The notes under the pieces: model-generated | What the model was told of the DNA's origin: nothing | Database searches by the model: none | The model's input: the letters and a program-made list of their open reading frames with translations, nothing else | Assembly (NCBI RefSeq): GCF_024758505.1 | Contig: NZ_CP077970.1 | Coordinates: forward strand, 6,882,001-6,946,000 | DNA from: Bradyrhizobium arachidis | GTDB lineage: Bacteria > Pseudomonadota > Alphaproteobacteria > Rhizobiales > Xanthobacteraceae | DNA length: 64,000 nt | Direction of reading: 5' to 3' | Program-made: the position numbers and the translations under genes | Shown: piece by piece, positions 26,633 through 34,632 of the stretch | Position numbering within the stretch: position 1 is the first letter of the stretch | Layout of the letters: the number at the start of each line of letters is the position of its first letter

Positions 26633-26681
26633 CGTGCTCCCCGGTCTTGCCTGATGACGGCAGGAAACTTAGGGGAGCACG
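26633..26681 (+). promoter_or_regulatory. hairpin hiding the ribosome binding site of the next mini-ORF
   Basis: A perfect 10-bp stem (CGTGCTCCCC with GGGGAGCACG) closes a 29-nt loop that holds a smaller CCTG/CAGG stem. The 3' arm contains the GGGGAG that would serve the GTG at 26687. Folding would block translation. Confidence 0.6.
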
Positions 26682-26686
26682 TTGAG

Positions 26687-26773
26687 GTGTACGACCGCAC
26701 CTGGCTGTTTCATTCTGTCTGTTGGACGCTCGCCTTGGCGGGTCTGCTCGCCGTCGTCTCAATGATTTGGTAG
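26687..26773 (+). CDS. 28-residue membrane mini-protein behind an RBS hairpin
   Basis: From GTG 26687 the peptide is VYDRTWLFHSVCWTLALAGL followed by a short hydrophobic end (…SMIW): one membrane helix with aromatic ends. GGGGAG lies 9 nt upstream inside the hairpin described separately, so expression may depend on melting that stem. No family recognised. Confidence 0.4.
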   Translation: MYDRTWLFHSVCWTLALAGLLAVVSMIW

Positions 26774-26818
26774 TTAGAAAGGCCCAGCGGCGTAAACCGG
26801 CGACCGCTGATTACTGCC

Positions 26819-27025
26819 TCAGGCGGGCCGTCCCAGCCGGAGCTGCTCCAGACCATGTTCGATCACTAGGAGATCCTCAAGAATAGGATCTCGAACCGAG
26901 TCAATTCTGGACGGGGAATGTTGTGTTCCCAACAATTGGCGCCGGAGTTCTCGCATATTCTCCAGGGCTCGCCGGTTCTTCAAACGCACATGAGCGGAAA
27001 CGATCGATTCAAATGGTGTTGACAT
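26819..27025 (-). CDS. small conserved hypothetical protein (68 aa)
   Basis: I start at ATG 27025 (MSTPFESIVSAHVRLKNRRA), with GGAG upstream. The rest (LENMRELRRQLLGTQHSPSR, DPILEDLLVIEHGLEQLRLG) is helical and charged, like the small conserved hypotheticals common in this genus. No function can be assigned. The longer frame to 27064 adds an unlikely N-terminus. Confidence 0.5.
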   Translation of the reverse strand: MSTPFESIVSAHVRLKNRRALENMRELRRQLLGTQHSPSRIDSVRDPILEDLLVIEHGLEQLRLGRPA

Positions 27026-27159
27026 CGGGTAGCTCCGAATACCCTGTTCTACAACAGGTTGCATGGTATCATACTCGGGTTAACCCGCAAGATAGGGTGC
27101 TGGTGCAGACTGTGACCGACCGTCATATAGACGGCTGCACTAATCAGGCCCGAGGTTGC

Positions 27160-27285
27160 TGACCCAAGAGCCCTTCCCCAAGGAAGATGAAGCGCACATG
27201 GCGCAATGGATGGCCTCGAAGGAATTACAGCCGCCGAAGTAAGGCTCCTCAGTGCGGGCCCTTTGGTTCGAAGCGAGCTATTCGG
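27160..27285 (+). pseudogene. truncated duplicate of the PDTFLGRK gene 3' end
   Basis: Reads …QEPFPKEDEAHMAQWMASKE to a stop at the same place as the gene at 25764, with 3' flanking DNA also copied. It has no start and lacks the PDTFLGRK core, so it cannot be a gene. Confidence 0.75.
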
Positions 27286-27623
27286 CGCGGGCGACTCGCG
27301 CTTCGTCTGCATCGCCTGCCATTCCGCGCGCGGCCGCGGGCAATCTCCGGCAGCGGCATATTAACCCAACGGTTGAGATTTGAATGGTCTGTTGACCGGG
27401 AGTGGTTGAGTGTTGCCTTAGGACGGGCCGTTAGGACATCGCGGCCTCGTGCTTGAGGTGGAGAGCCCGCCGGCGCCAGCCCCCGGCGGTGCCCTCCCTC
27501 AATAATTAATCTTTTATTTACAAATGTATTGGCGAGAACCGTCGTCGCGATTTAGATGTGGATTACCGGGGCTGGCTGCATACTTCACATAAATCTTTTC
27601 ACCCGGCATTTTTGACACGGCGC

Positions 27624-27651
27624 GGCCGCAGCGATCAACCTCGCTGCGGCC
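27624..27651. terminator. strong hairpin, possible terminator
   Basis: GGCCGCAGCG, an 8-nt loop, and CGCTGCGGCC: a perfect 10-bp GC-rich stem. On the + strand TTCGTCTT follows; on the minus strand only a short A/T run follows at some distance. It may serve transcripts from either side. Confidence 0.4.
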
Positions 27652-27779
27652 TTCGTCTTGTGGCCCGTCGGCTTCTTGCGGATATAACGGCTCGGTGAAC
27701 GAAACCATTTACCGCTCCCACGAAGCAGCCCGGAAACAATTCGGGTCCAGCCTATCAGCATGAACGAAGGGGAACTCAG

Positions 27780-27893
27780 ATGATCGCTCTTAAAGTGGTT
27801 GGTCTTGTCCTGAGCGCCGGGATTCTGTTGACGATGTATGCGGGTGACTTCAGTGCCGACCTTGCGCTCGCCATCGTGGCCTGTCTCTCTTAG
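27780..27893 (+). CDS. 37-residue membrane mini-protein
   Basis: AAGGGGAACTCAG precedes the ATG. MIALKVVGLVLSAGILLTMY makes one hydrophobic helix, then AGDFSADLALAIVACLS. Ordinary ribosome binding site, no known family. Part of the mini-membrane-protein cluster 26.5-28.2 kb. Confidence 0.45.
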   Translation: MIALKVVGLVLSAGILLTMYAGDFSADLALAIVACLS

Positions 27894-28033
27894 CATCAGC
27901 GACTGGAGCCGCACGGAGATAACCTTAATACCTCCGGGGCCCTTCGGCGGGTCCCTTGCTCCTTTCAGGACGCCTTGTCCCCTGTTGAGGGAGATTGCCT
28001 GTATTTCAGAAGCTATTTTTGGAGGGCAGGACC

Positions 28034-28189
28034 ATGCCCAAGATTCTGGAAGATCTGTTGTGGTGTGCTGCCCTGGCGACATGGCTTATGCTTCTCTGTG
28101 GCTTCGTCGTCGCTGCGATGCAGCCTTTTGCAGAGAACCTTCGTCGTCAACTAAAGGCGCGGCTGAAGTCCAAAGAGAGGCAAGGCTGA
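28034..28189 (+). CDS. 51-residue single-helix membrane protein
   Basis: I start at ATG 28034 (GGAGGGCAGGACC upstream). MPKILEDLLWCAALATWLML continues into LCGFVVAAMQPF, one membrane helix, and a basic C-terminal tail (LRRQLKARLKSKERQG) that should stay in the cytoplasm by the positive-inside rule. The 13-codon extension to 27995 is ignored because the ribosome binding site fits the inner ATG. Function unknown. Confidence 0.55.
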   Translation: MPKILEDLLWCAALATWLMLLCGFVVAAMQPFAENLRRQLKARLKSKERQG

Positions 28190-28320
28190 GTGCGTCGGTG
28201 CGTCGCGAGTCCTACAGGCGCAATCGATCCTTTGCTGCTTGTGGATCGGCCTCTGCAGAACGTAATCGCCTACGCGATCTCGGTAACCCTTGAGCCTCGG
28301 CGTGTGCGCTGCCCCTGCAC

Positions 28321-28548
28321 ATGCTTAAGACCAACCTGGAGCAGCTATTGGCCCGGCGGCCAGACGGCATAACCGTGGCGCCGTTCGAACGGGGCGAGAT
28401 CGGGCCAGACCCATTCCGCGCGGCATGCCGCATGGGCCTCGAGGGTTTGGTCTCAAAGCATCGCGATCGGCCGTAGCGCGGTGGCAGGCAAAAGTTCTGG
28501 ATCAAGGTGAAGAACCGCAACCATCCAGCAATGGAGCGCGAGCTATGA
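28321..28548 (+). pseudogene. fragment of an ATP-dependent DNA ligase (LigD-like)
   Basis: One frame reads MLKTNLEQLLARRPDGITVA, RMGLEGLVSKHRDRP, a TAG, then RGGRQKFWIKVKNRNHPAME. LEGLVSKH…FWIKVKN is the nucleotidyltransferase motif IV/V region of LigD-type DNA ligases. The TAG replaces the tyrosine codon expected in RPYRGGR, and the rest of the enzyme is missing. Its stop overlaps the ATG of the next mini-gene (CTATGA), so it may still act as leader for that gene. Confidence 0.75.
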
Positions 28549-28691
28549 CCGTCCTCGTTTACGTCAACACTGCCAAGCAGGTCGGCGACGCCGAGCACAT
28601 CAAGGTCTTTGCCACGGTCGATGCCGCGGAAAGATGGTTCGAAGAGAACGACCCGGAGGGCCTCGCTTTCGAATACGAGGTCCTGGAATGA
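28545..28691 (+). CDS. small conserved protein (48 aa)
   Basis: ATG 28545 overlaps the stop of the ligase relic. MTVLVYVNTAKQVGDAEHIK, VFATVDAAERWFEENDPEG, ending EYEVLE. Known to me as a conserved short protein in Bradyrhizobium without function. An α/β pattern with an acidic C-terminus. Confidence 0.65.
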   Translation: MTVLVYVNTAKQVGDAEHIKVFATVDAAERWFEENDPEGLAFEYEVLE

Positions 28692-28750
28692 AAGGAAGCG
28701 ACGAAGAGGTATGTAGCGTTGCTACGTCGGATCGAGTGCGAGGAGTAGGC

Positions 28751-28996
28751 ATGAGATCCCCCGTCGTGAAACGATCCATCATTATCGCCGGCCACAAGAC
28801 TAGCGTCAGCCTGGAAGCGGCCTTCTGGAATGGCTTGAAGGAGATTTCCGGCCTGCGCAACATGACGCTGTCAGAGTTGGTCGGCGAGATCGACAGTAAC
28901 CGCCCGCGGAGCAATCTGTCGTCCGCGATACGCGTGTTCGTCCTCGACTACTTTAAGAACCGTGCCACGGCGACCAAACCAGAGCAGAAAGTGTAG
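28751..28996 (+). CDS. ribbon-helix-helix domain protein
   Basis: About 81 residues from ATG 28751. KRSIIIAGHKTSVSLEAAFW makes the β-ribbon and first helix, NGLKEISGLRNMTLSELVGE the second helix, then SNLSSAIRVFVLDYF. This is the RHH_4-type DNA-binding fold of alphaproteobacterial aryl-sulfate/regulatory-type proteins. It would act as a dimeric DNA-binding protein; target unknown. An ATG at 28688 overlaps the preceding stop (ATGA), so coupled translation from there is also possible and would add 21 residues. Confidence 0.75.
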   Translation: MRSPVVKRSIIIAGHKTSVSLEAAFWNGLKEISGLRNMTLSELVGEIDSNRPRSNLSSAIRVFVLDYFKNRATATKPEQKV

Positions 28997-29118
28997 GCGC
29001 CGCAGCCATCCCGCAGTACTCGGGCAGAAGCAGACGTGTCAGCACCGTCTTCAAAGTTCGCCTTTTGACTCCAGAGCGAACCTGCCTCTGCGCCTTCGTG
29101 TGCGGTGTCGATCCGAGC

Positions 29119-30030
29119 CTATCGAACCGATCGCAACCAGGCGGAGAATGCGCGAATGATCCTTTCGCGGGGATGGCTTGGCCTGCGGACGACGTAGAAC
29201 TGGTAGCCGGGTAAACTGAGATCAAACGCCTTTACAAGCGCGCCGGATGCGAGTTCAGCCGCCACAAGCACATCGCTAAAAATCCCGACGCCTTGGCCTG
29301 CGACGACCGCCTCGATGGCGTGAAGCTCCTCTCGGAAACTCAGATGTTGCATGTCCATGAAATCGGGCAGGTTGCGCCACCTGCGCCTGGCGACCGAGAG
29401 CCATCGCTGCCAGCTAGGTGGGTCTATGTCAGACGGAAACCAATAGGAATGAACGAGGACCTGCTTTCGAAGATCGGCCGCATTCTTCAGCCGGCCTCCG
29501 GCGGGAAGCAAGTCAGGGCTGCACACCGGCCAATAGGTGTCGCTCAAAAACTCTTCTGCAATGCCCTCTCGCGGCGCTTGGCGGGACGTGGCATAGCGGA
29601 TCGCGACATCCGCGTCTCCCGCAGGTAAGTCAAGAACATTGTCGGTGCCGATGATATCAAGCGGTGCATCGGGGCGCTGTTTTCTCCAGTGCGGCAGGCG
29701 CGGCACGAGCCATCGAGCGGCAAATGCGTTCGTTGTCGTGATACGAAGGGCCTGCCGATCGTCCTTGCGCCTGATCGTGCCGAGAGCGGTGGCGAAGGCT
29801 TCGAGACCGGCGTGCACGACTGGAAAGAGCCGAGCGCCGGCATCTGTCAATGATAGTGGTCTCGGTCTGCGCCGGAATAGTGCCCTCCCGCAATATTGCT
29901 CCAACAAGCGGACTTGGTGGCTGATCGCAGTCGGCGTTACTCCGAGTTCGGAGGCAGCCTTCTTAAAGCTAAGGTGCCGTGCGGCAGCTTCAAACGCCCG
30001 TAGTTCGATAAGCGGCGGCAACTTGCTCAT
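29119..30030 (-). CDS. LysR-family regulator, GcvA-like
   Basis: 303 residues from ATG 30030 (MSKLPPLIELRAFEAAARHL). N-terminal winged helix-turn-helix: SFKKAASELGVTPTAISHQV, RLLEQYCGRALFRRRPRPLS. The C-terminal ligand-binding domain follows from residue ~95 (ALRITTTNAFAARWLVPRL…, DADVAIRYAT, VVAGQGVGIFSDVLVAAELASGAL). It is divergent from an FAD oxidoreductase gene 110 bp away, the usual arrangement for a LysR protein and its target, and a perfect dyad lies right upstream of its own start. It probably controls both genes in response to an unknown ligand. A longer start (30186) overlaps the partner gene and is unlikely. Confidence 0.92.
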   Translation of the reverse strand: MSKLPPLIELRAFEAAARHLSFKKAASELGVTPTAISHQVRLLEQYCGRALFRRRPRPLSLTDAGARLFPVVHAGLEAFATALGTIRRKDDRQALRITTTNAFAARWLVPRLPHWRKQRPDAPLDIIGTDNVLDLPAGDADVAIRYATSRQAPREGIAEEFLSDTYWPVCSPDLLPAGGRLKNAADLRKQVLVHSYWFPSDIDPPSWQRWLSVARRRWRNLPDFMDMQHLSFREELHAIEAVVAGQGVGIFSDVLVAAELASGALVKAFDLSLPGYQFYVVRRPSHPRERIIRAFSAWLRSVR

Positions 30031-30041
30031 GCCCCAGCCTA

Positions 30042-30058
30042 GATGAACTATATTCATC
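30042..30058. promoter_or_regulatory. dyad, candidate LysR operator
   Basis: GATGAA, 5 nt, TTCATC: a perfect 6-bp inverted repeat in the 110-bp divergent region, 12 bp from the LysR start. LysR proteins bind T-N11-A dyads of about this size. Confidence 0.55.
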
Positions 30059-30139
30059 TTCAAGCCAAATTCTTTGAATTTGCCTTCCCCGCACAGAGGG
30101 TGTGACAAGTGACGAGGCACAACGAAGGGATAGCGCACC

Positions 30140-31516
30140 ATGACGACAGTCCGATCGGTTGCCGCCGAGGCGGCGGAGTTTGGCAAAACCTTCCGAGGCT
30201 CACTTATGCAGCCAGGCGATGCGGGCTACGAGGAGGCAAGAAAGGTCCACAATGGACTTGTCGACAAACGGCCAGCGCTCATCGCGCAATGTCGCGATAC
30301 CTCCGACGTAACCGATGCGATAAGGCTCGCCCAACGACTTGGTCTCGAGGTTGCGGTCCGTGGTGGCGGTCACAATGTAGCAGGACGCGCAACGATCGAC
30401 GGCGGCGTGATGATCGATCTCTCGCAGATGAAAGGAATCCGCGTCGACACCGAACGCCGAAGGGTGCGCGCGCAGGGCGGCGTCACTTGGGCAGAGCTCA
30501 ATCGCGAAACCCAGCGGCACAGCCTGGCGGTCACAGGCGGAGTTGTTTCGAGCACGGGCATCGCGGGGCTGACCCTTGGCGGGGGTCTCGGTTGGCTCAT
30601 GGGCAAATATGGTCTGGCACTCGACAACCTTACGTCGCTCGAGTTGGTCAATGCCCAAGGCGAATTGGTACGCGCCAGCAAAACGGAGGAGCCGGACCTG
30701 TTTTGGGCTGCTCGTGGTGGCGGCGGCAATTTTGGTATCGCCACCACCCTGGAATATCAGCTTCACCCAATAGGGCCCGCCATCACGGGCGGTCTGATCG
30801 CGCATCCGTTCGATCGTAGCCGTGATGTGCTGTCGCTGTTCCGCGAAAGCACATCATCGCTTCCTGATGAACAAATTCTTGTCGCCACGTTGGCTCATGC
30901 ACCTGATGGATCAGGCATGAAACTGGCGGCGATGGTGACGTGTCATTGCGGTCCACTCGCAGCTGGCGAATTGGCGGTGCGTCGGCTTAAGCAATTCGGC
31001 ACTCCGGCATTGGACGGGATCGGTCCCATGGACTATTGCGAGCTCAACAGCATGCTGGACGCAGGATATCCCAAGGGCGCGTTCAACTACTGGAAATCTA
31101 CCTTCCTACGAGAACTCAGCGACGACGCGATCGGGACAATGATCGCCTGCTTCGCGCGCTGCCCGACTCCCATGGGGCAGCTTCTTGTCGAGCACGTCCA
31201 CGGGGCCGCAGTGCGCGTCGGCGTCGAGGAAACGGCATTCCCGCATCGGCAAGAGGGCTACAACTTCCTGATCCTGACTCAATGGCTGGATGCCGCGATG
31301 ACCGATCGTTGCATCGCCTGGACGCGCGATACCTACGCTCAGATGGAGCCTTTCGCGGCGACTGGCAGATACGTGAACTATCTCGGGGATGATGAAGGCA
31401 TTGATCCCGTTCCCGCTGCCTACGGATCCAATTACCGTCGTCTTCGTGAGCTGAAGAGCAAATACGATCCCAAGAACTTCTTCCGCATGAATCAAAACAT
31501 CAGGCCATTAGTCTGA
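30140..31516 (+). CDS. FAD-linked oxidoreductase, berberine-bridge-enzyme type
   Basis: 458 residues. The FAD-binding (PCMH-type) domain shows RLGLEVAVRGGGHNVAGRAT, a typical His-attachment motif (GGGHN), and LTLGGGLGWLMGKYGLALDN, then PDLFWAARGGGGNFGIATTL. The substrate domain ends in the BBE signature (RYVNYLGDDEG … NYRRLRELKSKYDPKNFFR). The motif GxxGxG…YGLALDN and the CxxV/I-type second attachment point are not obvious (AMVTCHCGPL), so single-His attachment is more likely. The enzyme should be cytoplasmic, as no signal peptide is seen, and oxidise a small alcohol or sugar-like substrate. Divergent from its probable LysR regulator. Confidence 0.92.
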   Translation: MTTVRSVAAEAAEFGKTFRGSLMQPGDAGYEEARKVHNGLVDKRPALIAQCRDTSDVTDAIRLAQRLGLEVAVRGGGHNVAGRATIDGGVMIDLSQMKGIRVDTERRRVRAQGGVTWAELNRETQRHSLAVTGGVVSSTGIAGLTLGGGLGWLMGKYGLALDNLTSLELVNAQGELVRASKTEEPDLFWAARGGGGNFGIATTLEYQLHPIGPAITGGLIAHPFDRSRDVLSLFRESTSSLPDEQILVATLAHAPDGSGMKLAAMVTCHCGPLAAGELAVRRLKQFGTPALDGIGPMDYCELNSMLDAGYPKGAFNYWKSTFLRELSDDAIGTMIACFARCPTPMGQLLVEHVHGAAVRVGVEETAFPHRQEGYNFLILTQWLDAAMTDRCIAWTRDTYAQMEPFAATGRYVNYLGDDEGIDPVPAAYGSNYRRLRELKSKYDPKNFFRMNQNIRPLV

Positions 31517-31856
31517 CTGAAATCGTGTGCATGGCCCAAAGGGGACGGTGTTGTATATGCCCGACAGGCGATGGCTAATTTCTGCTCGTCCTTTTCTTGC
31601 ACGCACAGCGCTCGCAATTCAGTACTAAGGCGTGGCCTCCGCTGGCGCGGGTCGGGGACTCGTATCGATGAAGGCGATAAAACTCCCCGCGCTGCGGTTA
31701 CCGCGGCCTTCTACGTGTCACCGGCTGTGCCGACGGCCGTGCCGTGGTTCCGGTGGGCGGCTCTTGGCCGTGAGCGCAAGCGATGCGCTGCAAGGCAAAG
31801 ACGGATTCCGGGACCGGCGAGATCGAAAGTTGCTACCATAGCAAGTTCGGCGAGCG
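31517..31856. other. intergenic, no supported gene
   Basis: About 340 bp between the oxidoreductase and the IS66 relic. Frames here (e.g. 31571-31900) have no recognisable family. Confidence 0.4.
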
Positions 31857-32175
31857 TGGCGAGGCTCGGCTTGCATTCTGCTGGTCTAAATGCGGCGTAA
31901 CTTGTCGCCCCTGGAGCCGGCGCCCTAGAGGCGAGGCGCTCAAGCATATTGCCAAGTTCTATGCCATCGAGAAGGACATCCGCAGCCGTAGCGCCCGAGG
32001 AGCGCCGCCTCGTTCGACAACCGAGAAGCTTACGGCTCGCCGACCCGTCCCAAAAATAGTTGCGACAAACTCGGCTTGATCAGCCAGGGTAAGCTGGCCG
32101 ATGCCATCCGCTACGCCCTCTCACGCTGGGAGGGGCCGTCGAAGGTGGCGGTATCGACCTAGACAACAACGGGGG
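31857..32175 (+). pseudogene. IS66-type transposase relic
   Basis: Pieces in changing frames match an IS66 TnpC-type transposase in order: RLAFCWSKC (for LAFCWSHVRR), MRRNLSPLEPAP, EALKHIAKFYAIEKDIRSRS, KLGLISQGKLADAIRYALSRW and DNNG (for the IDNN…ERS block). Several frameshifts and the loss of both ends make it dead. No terminal repeats found. Confidence 0.7.
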
Positions 32176-32198
32176 CCTTGATGATCGAAGGGAGATTT

Positions 32199-32786
32199 TC
32201 AGAGCGTGTCCGGCGTCTTCAATTCGTGCCTGACCTGTTCCTCTTTGAGCTGGCGCTCGGCCTCCTGCCAGAACTCGTCCCGACGTCCTTCAGGCCTGCC
32301 GGCCTCTTCCCAGAGCTTGTAGGCGCGGGCGCGGATATCATCGTCATGGACGTGAGCCATGCGAACCTCCCGATGAAGCACGGCCTCGCCGTTGGGGGCT
32401 GGTGGGGTTAGAGCCAAGGGCCGTGCAGGCCGGCTGTCGGCGGGAAATCCGGCCTGCGGATTCAAGTCGTCGGATCGACGACGGTTCCAAACCCCTGGTG
32501 CCGTGTGCGTTGAAGTCTGGTCGTTGCCCGTCCACTCCCTTTCAGCACGCAACCAGAACTCCAGATCACGTCCTTCCGGCCGGCCCGCTTCCAGCCACAG
32601 CACAAAGGCACGGCTGCAAGTTTCCTCGCGCCGAATTGACACCTGCAACTCATCGAGCCTGCCCTTGATCACCTTCGCGAAGCTTTCGAGCCGCTCCACG
32701 GTGGCAACGTCGCAAATCAACGGGATCATGCGATTGGCCAGTTCGAGCTGATGTTGCAGCCTCTGAAGTTCGTCCCGGTGGCCCAC
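32199..32786 (-). CDS. protein with two DUF2934-like domains
   Basis: The open frame carries RDELQRLQHQLELANRMIP (helical N-part), then CSRAFVLWLEAGRPEGRDLE, a proline-rich linker, and a second DIRARAYKLWEEAGRPEGRRD with FWQEAERQLKEEQ at the C-terminus. Both fit DUF2934, a ~40-residue domain of rhizobial small proteins. An internal ATG at 32360 with a good ribosome binding site (GGGAGG) would give a 53-residue single-domain protein, so there may be two nested products or a fusion of two neighbouring genes without a stop. The start GTG 32786 is uncertain; the frame runs to 32993. Confidence 0.65.
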   Translation of the reverse strand: MGHRDELQRLQHQLELANRMIPLICDVATVERLESFAKVIKGRLDELQVSIRREETCSRAFVLWLEAGRPEGRDLEFWLRAEREWTGNDQTSTHTAPGVWNRRRSDDLNPQAGFPADSRPARPLALTPPAPNGEAVLHREVRMAHVHDDDIRARAYKLWEEAGRPEGRRDEFWQEAERQLKEEQVRHELKTPDTL

Positions 32787-33538
32787 GATGTTGCTCCGAT
32801 TGGCTATATGACGCCGGAGCCCGCGGAATGTTCGATTAGCACGGCCGTCCTTGCGTAGTTCGCAAGACCATCGGAAAACAATTCGGGAGGATGCGATGCC
32901 GTGCAAACGTCCGGCCGCCCGGCCCCGATGCTCAGCTCGACCTGCATCGTGCAGATCGGAGAGAGAGAGACTGGAGCTACAGCTTTGGCTCAACGATCCT
33001 CGCTATCGTGAGACGGCCGATTTCTTGTCGGCGCTGCCTGAGGATTGCCGCCAGACAAATCATTGGCGCATTGCCCGGTGCTTGATAAAGCCTTCCGCGA
33101 ACCGGCCTATCTCAAAGCTGCAACCATGTCGCTGCAAACAGCGCTCGTGATGGATGGCTTGGTAGCCGCAATTTGGTGACAGCGTGCCGCCATCGGCTGG
33201 CTATAGGTCGGGTACGGTGGCGGCGGCCTGTCGCGTTCTTGCCTCCCAACGACCAGGACCGCCGAATCCTCATCCAAAATAGGAACCGGCACAAACGATG
33301 CAAGCGGTGAGGCAGCGCGTTCTGCATCTGCACATGAGCGAATCTCTGGTTGTGGCTGGATTATATCACAGCCCTGCCGCGTCGATCCGGAGGGCCACTC
33401 GGTCAACTACTGGCACGAACCGGCGTCGGTCTTGATCCAACCGCCTAGCTTTATATGTTGGGGCAGGAAGCGGGACACATGATGGACACATGGTCTCCCT
33501 TGCGAAAAAGCGCTAAGTTATTGAAACCAAAGAACTAA
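32787..33538. other. intergenic, no supported gene
   Basis: About 750 bp up to the tRNA-Gly fragment. A + frame (32851-33150) contains LELQLWLNDPRYRETADFLS, a protein-like stretch perhaps left from a decayed gene; it is not called. No promoter recognised. Confidence 0.4.
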
Positions 33539-33583
33539 GCTGGCGTGGTTCAATGGTAGAACGGCAGCTTCCCAAGCTGTCAT
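33539..33583 (+). pseudogene. 5' half of tRNA-Gly (CCC)
   Basis: GCTGGCGTGGTTCAATGG, a D-arm, and GCAGCTTCCCAAGCTGT, an anticodon arm with CCC in the loop, are intact. The T-arm and 3' acceptor strand are absent and the sequence continues into dispersed-repeat DNA. A break at the anticodon arm is typical of tRNA genes used by integrating elements. Confidence 0.7.
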
Positions 33584-33599
33584 CCGCATTAGTGGGGCA

Positions 33600-33640
33600 G
33601 CTAGATCTTCCATAACATTCGATTTGCGAATGCGGCGCGG
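33600..33640 (+). repeat. dispersed repeat, partial copy 2
   Basis: CTTCCATAACATTCGATTTG, closely matching the 3' part of the repeat at 48490-48570. Confidence 0.55.
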
Positions 33641-33652
33641 CGGGCCGGCGCC

Positions 33653-34021
33653 GTGGAAGCCACTTATTCAATGAGAGAGCGTTTCCTGTCTGCCTTGCGC
33701 GATAGAAAACTTTTGCTCGCGCTCCTGCCGCGAGTATCCGGCGCAGAAGCTCCTGAAATGGAAGGTAGCGGAGCCTTTGATAACCTCGCGACGACAACCT
33801 TCGAACTGGAATGTACGAGCCCTCAGCGGAGCGAGAGAGATTCAAACCGGTACAAGGCGCTATTTTCCGGTGGCGGAGTAACAGCGGTTCGAAACGAGGC
33901 AATAAGGTGTGGGGCCCCGTGTCAGAACCAATTGACGACCGGCATACAAAGAACCTCCATAAGACATTTCACTAATGACTTGACTTTGCCATCAGATGAA
34001 TCTCCTATGGACGTAGTTTGA
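33653..34021 (+). CDS. hypothetical ORF upstream of integrase module
   Basis: A 122-residue frame whose last part (HFTNDLTLPSDESPMDVV) looks protein-like and whose stop overlaps the TTG start of the next ORF (TTGA). The N-terminal part has mixed composition, so only the 3' end may belong to a real gene. No family recognised. Confidence 0.3.
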   Translation: MEATYSMRERFLSALRDRKLLLALLPRVSGAEAPEMEGSGAFDNLATTTFELECTSPQRSERDSNRYKALFSGGGVTAVRNEAIRCGAPCQNQLTTGIQRTSIRHFTNDLTLPSDESPMDVV

Positions 34022-34632
34022 GGACCGAGTCGGTGGCAACGCCGGGGGAACTTTGTAGCAAAACCGCGGAGCTGTTGGGCTTCCCACCAAACACTACCTT
34101 AGTTGCCTGGCGGGCATTGAGGGAGGACGGTCGAGTCACGACCGGTGGCAGGGGCAAAAGCGCTTCTCACTGCGTGCCCTCAGACGCAGCGAATTTGTTG
34201 ATCGCCACCATCGGGAAACTTCCGTTGCAAAGCTATCTGAAAAGCTGGGAGCGATTTTCGGGTTTAACCTGCACACGGATAAACCAGCGACGGAAATATA
34301 CGATGGGAGAGATAGGAGAGATCAGCACGTTGAAACAGGGTCACTCCTTTCAAGAGGGTTTGACTGCGCTGATTGCGTCCGCCTTGTCGGGAGTACTGCA
34401 AAACTTTCCCAATCCAACGAAGATTCAAGTTGATTTTCACGGTCCCACACCCCGCGCATCGATCAACATATTAGGCGATGTCAGTATTTTCATTCGCTAC
34501 GATGACCCTACTGAAGAATTGTCAGACGTCCAGCCCAATCAAGCCGGAGACCTTGAACAATCAATCAATATCAGCGGCAAAACAATCTTTGGCCTTGGTG
34601 AGTTTCTCCGGAGGGAGGCGACTACAAAGTGA
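34018..34632 (+). CDS. unrecognised DNA-binding-like protein of an integrative element
   Basis: 204 residues from TTG 34018. The N-terminus (GELCSKTAELLGFPPNTTLV, AWRALREDGRVTTGGRG) looks like a helix-turn-helix with a wing. The C-terminal half has β-rich sequence (KIQVDFHGPTPRASINILGD). Its stop overlaps the GTG of the 50-residue ORF (GTGA), which in turn overlaps the excisionase-like gene, so it is likely part of the element's control module. No named family. Confidence 0.6.
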   Translation: MRTESVATPGELCSKTAELLGFPPNTTLVAWRALREDGRVTTGGRGKSASHCVPSDAANLLIATIGKLPLQSYLKSWERFSGLTCTRINQRRKYTMGEIGEISTLKQGHSFQEGLTALIASALSGVLQNFPNPTKIQVDFHGPTPRASINILGDVSIFIRYDDPTEELSDVQPNQAGDLEQSINISGKTIFGLGEFLRREATTK

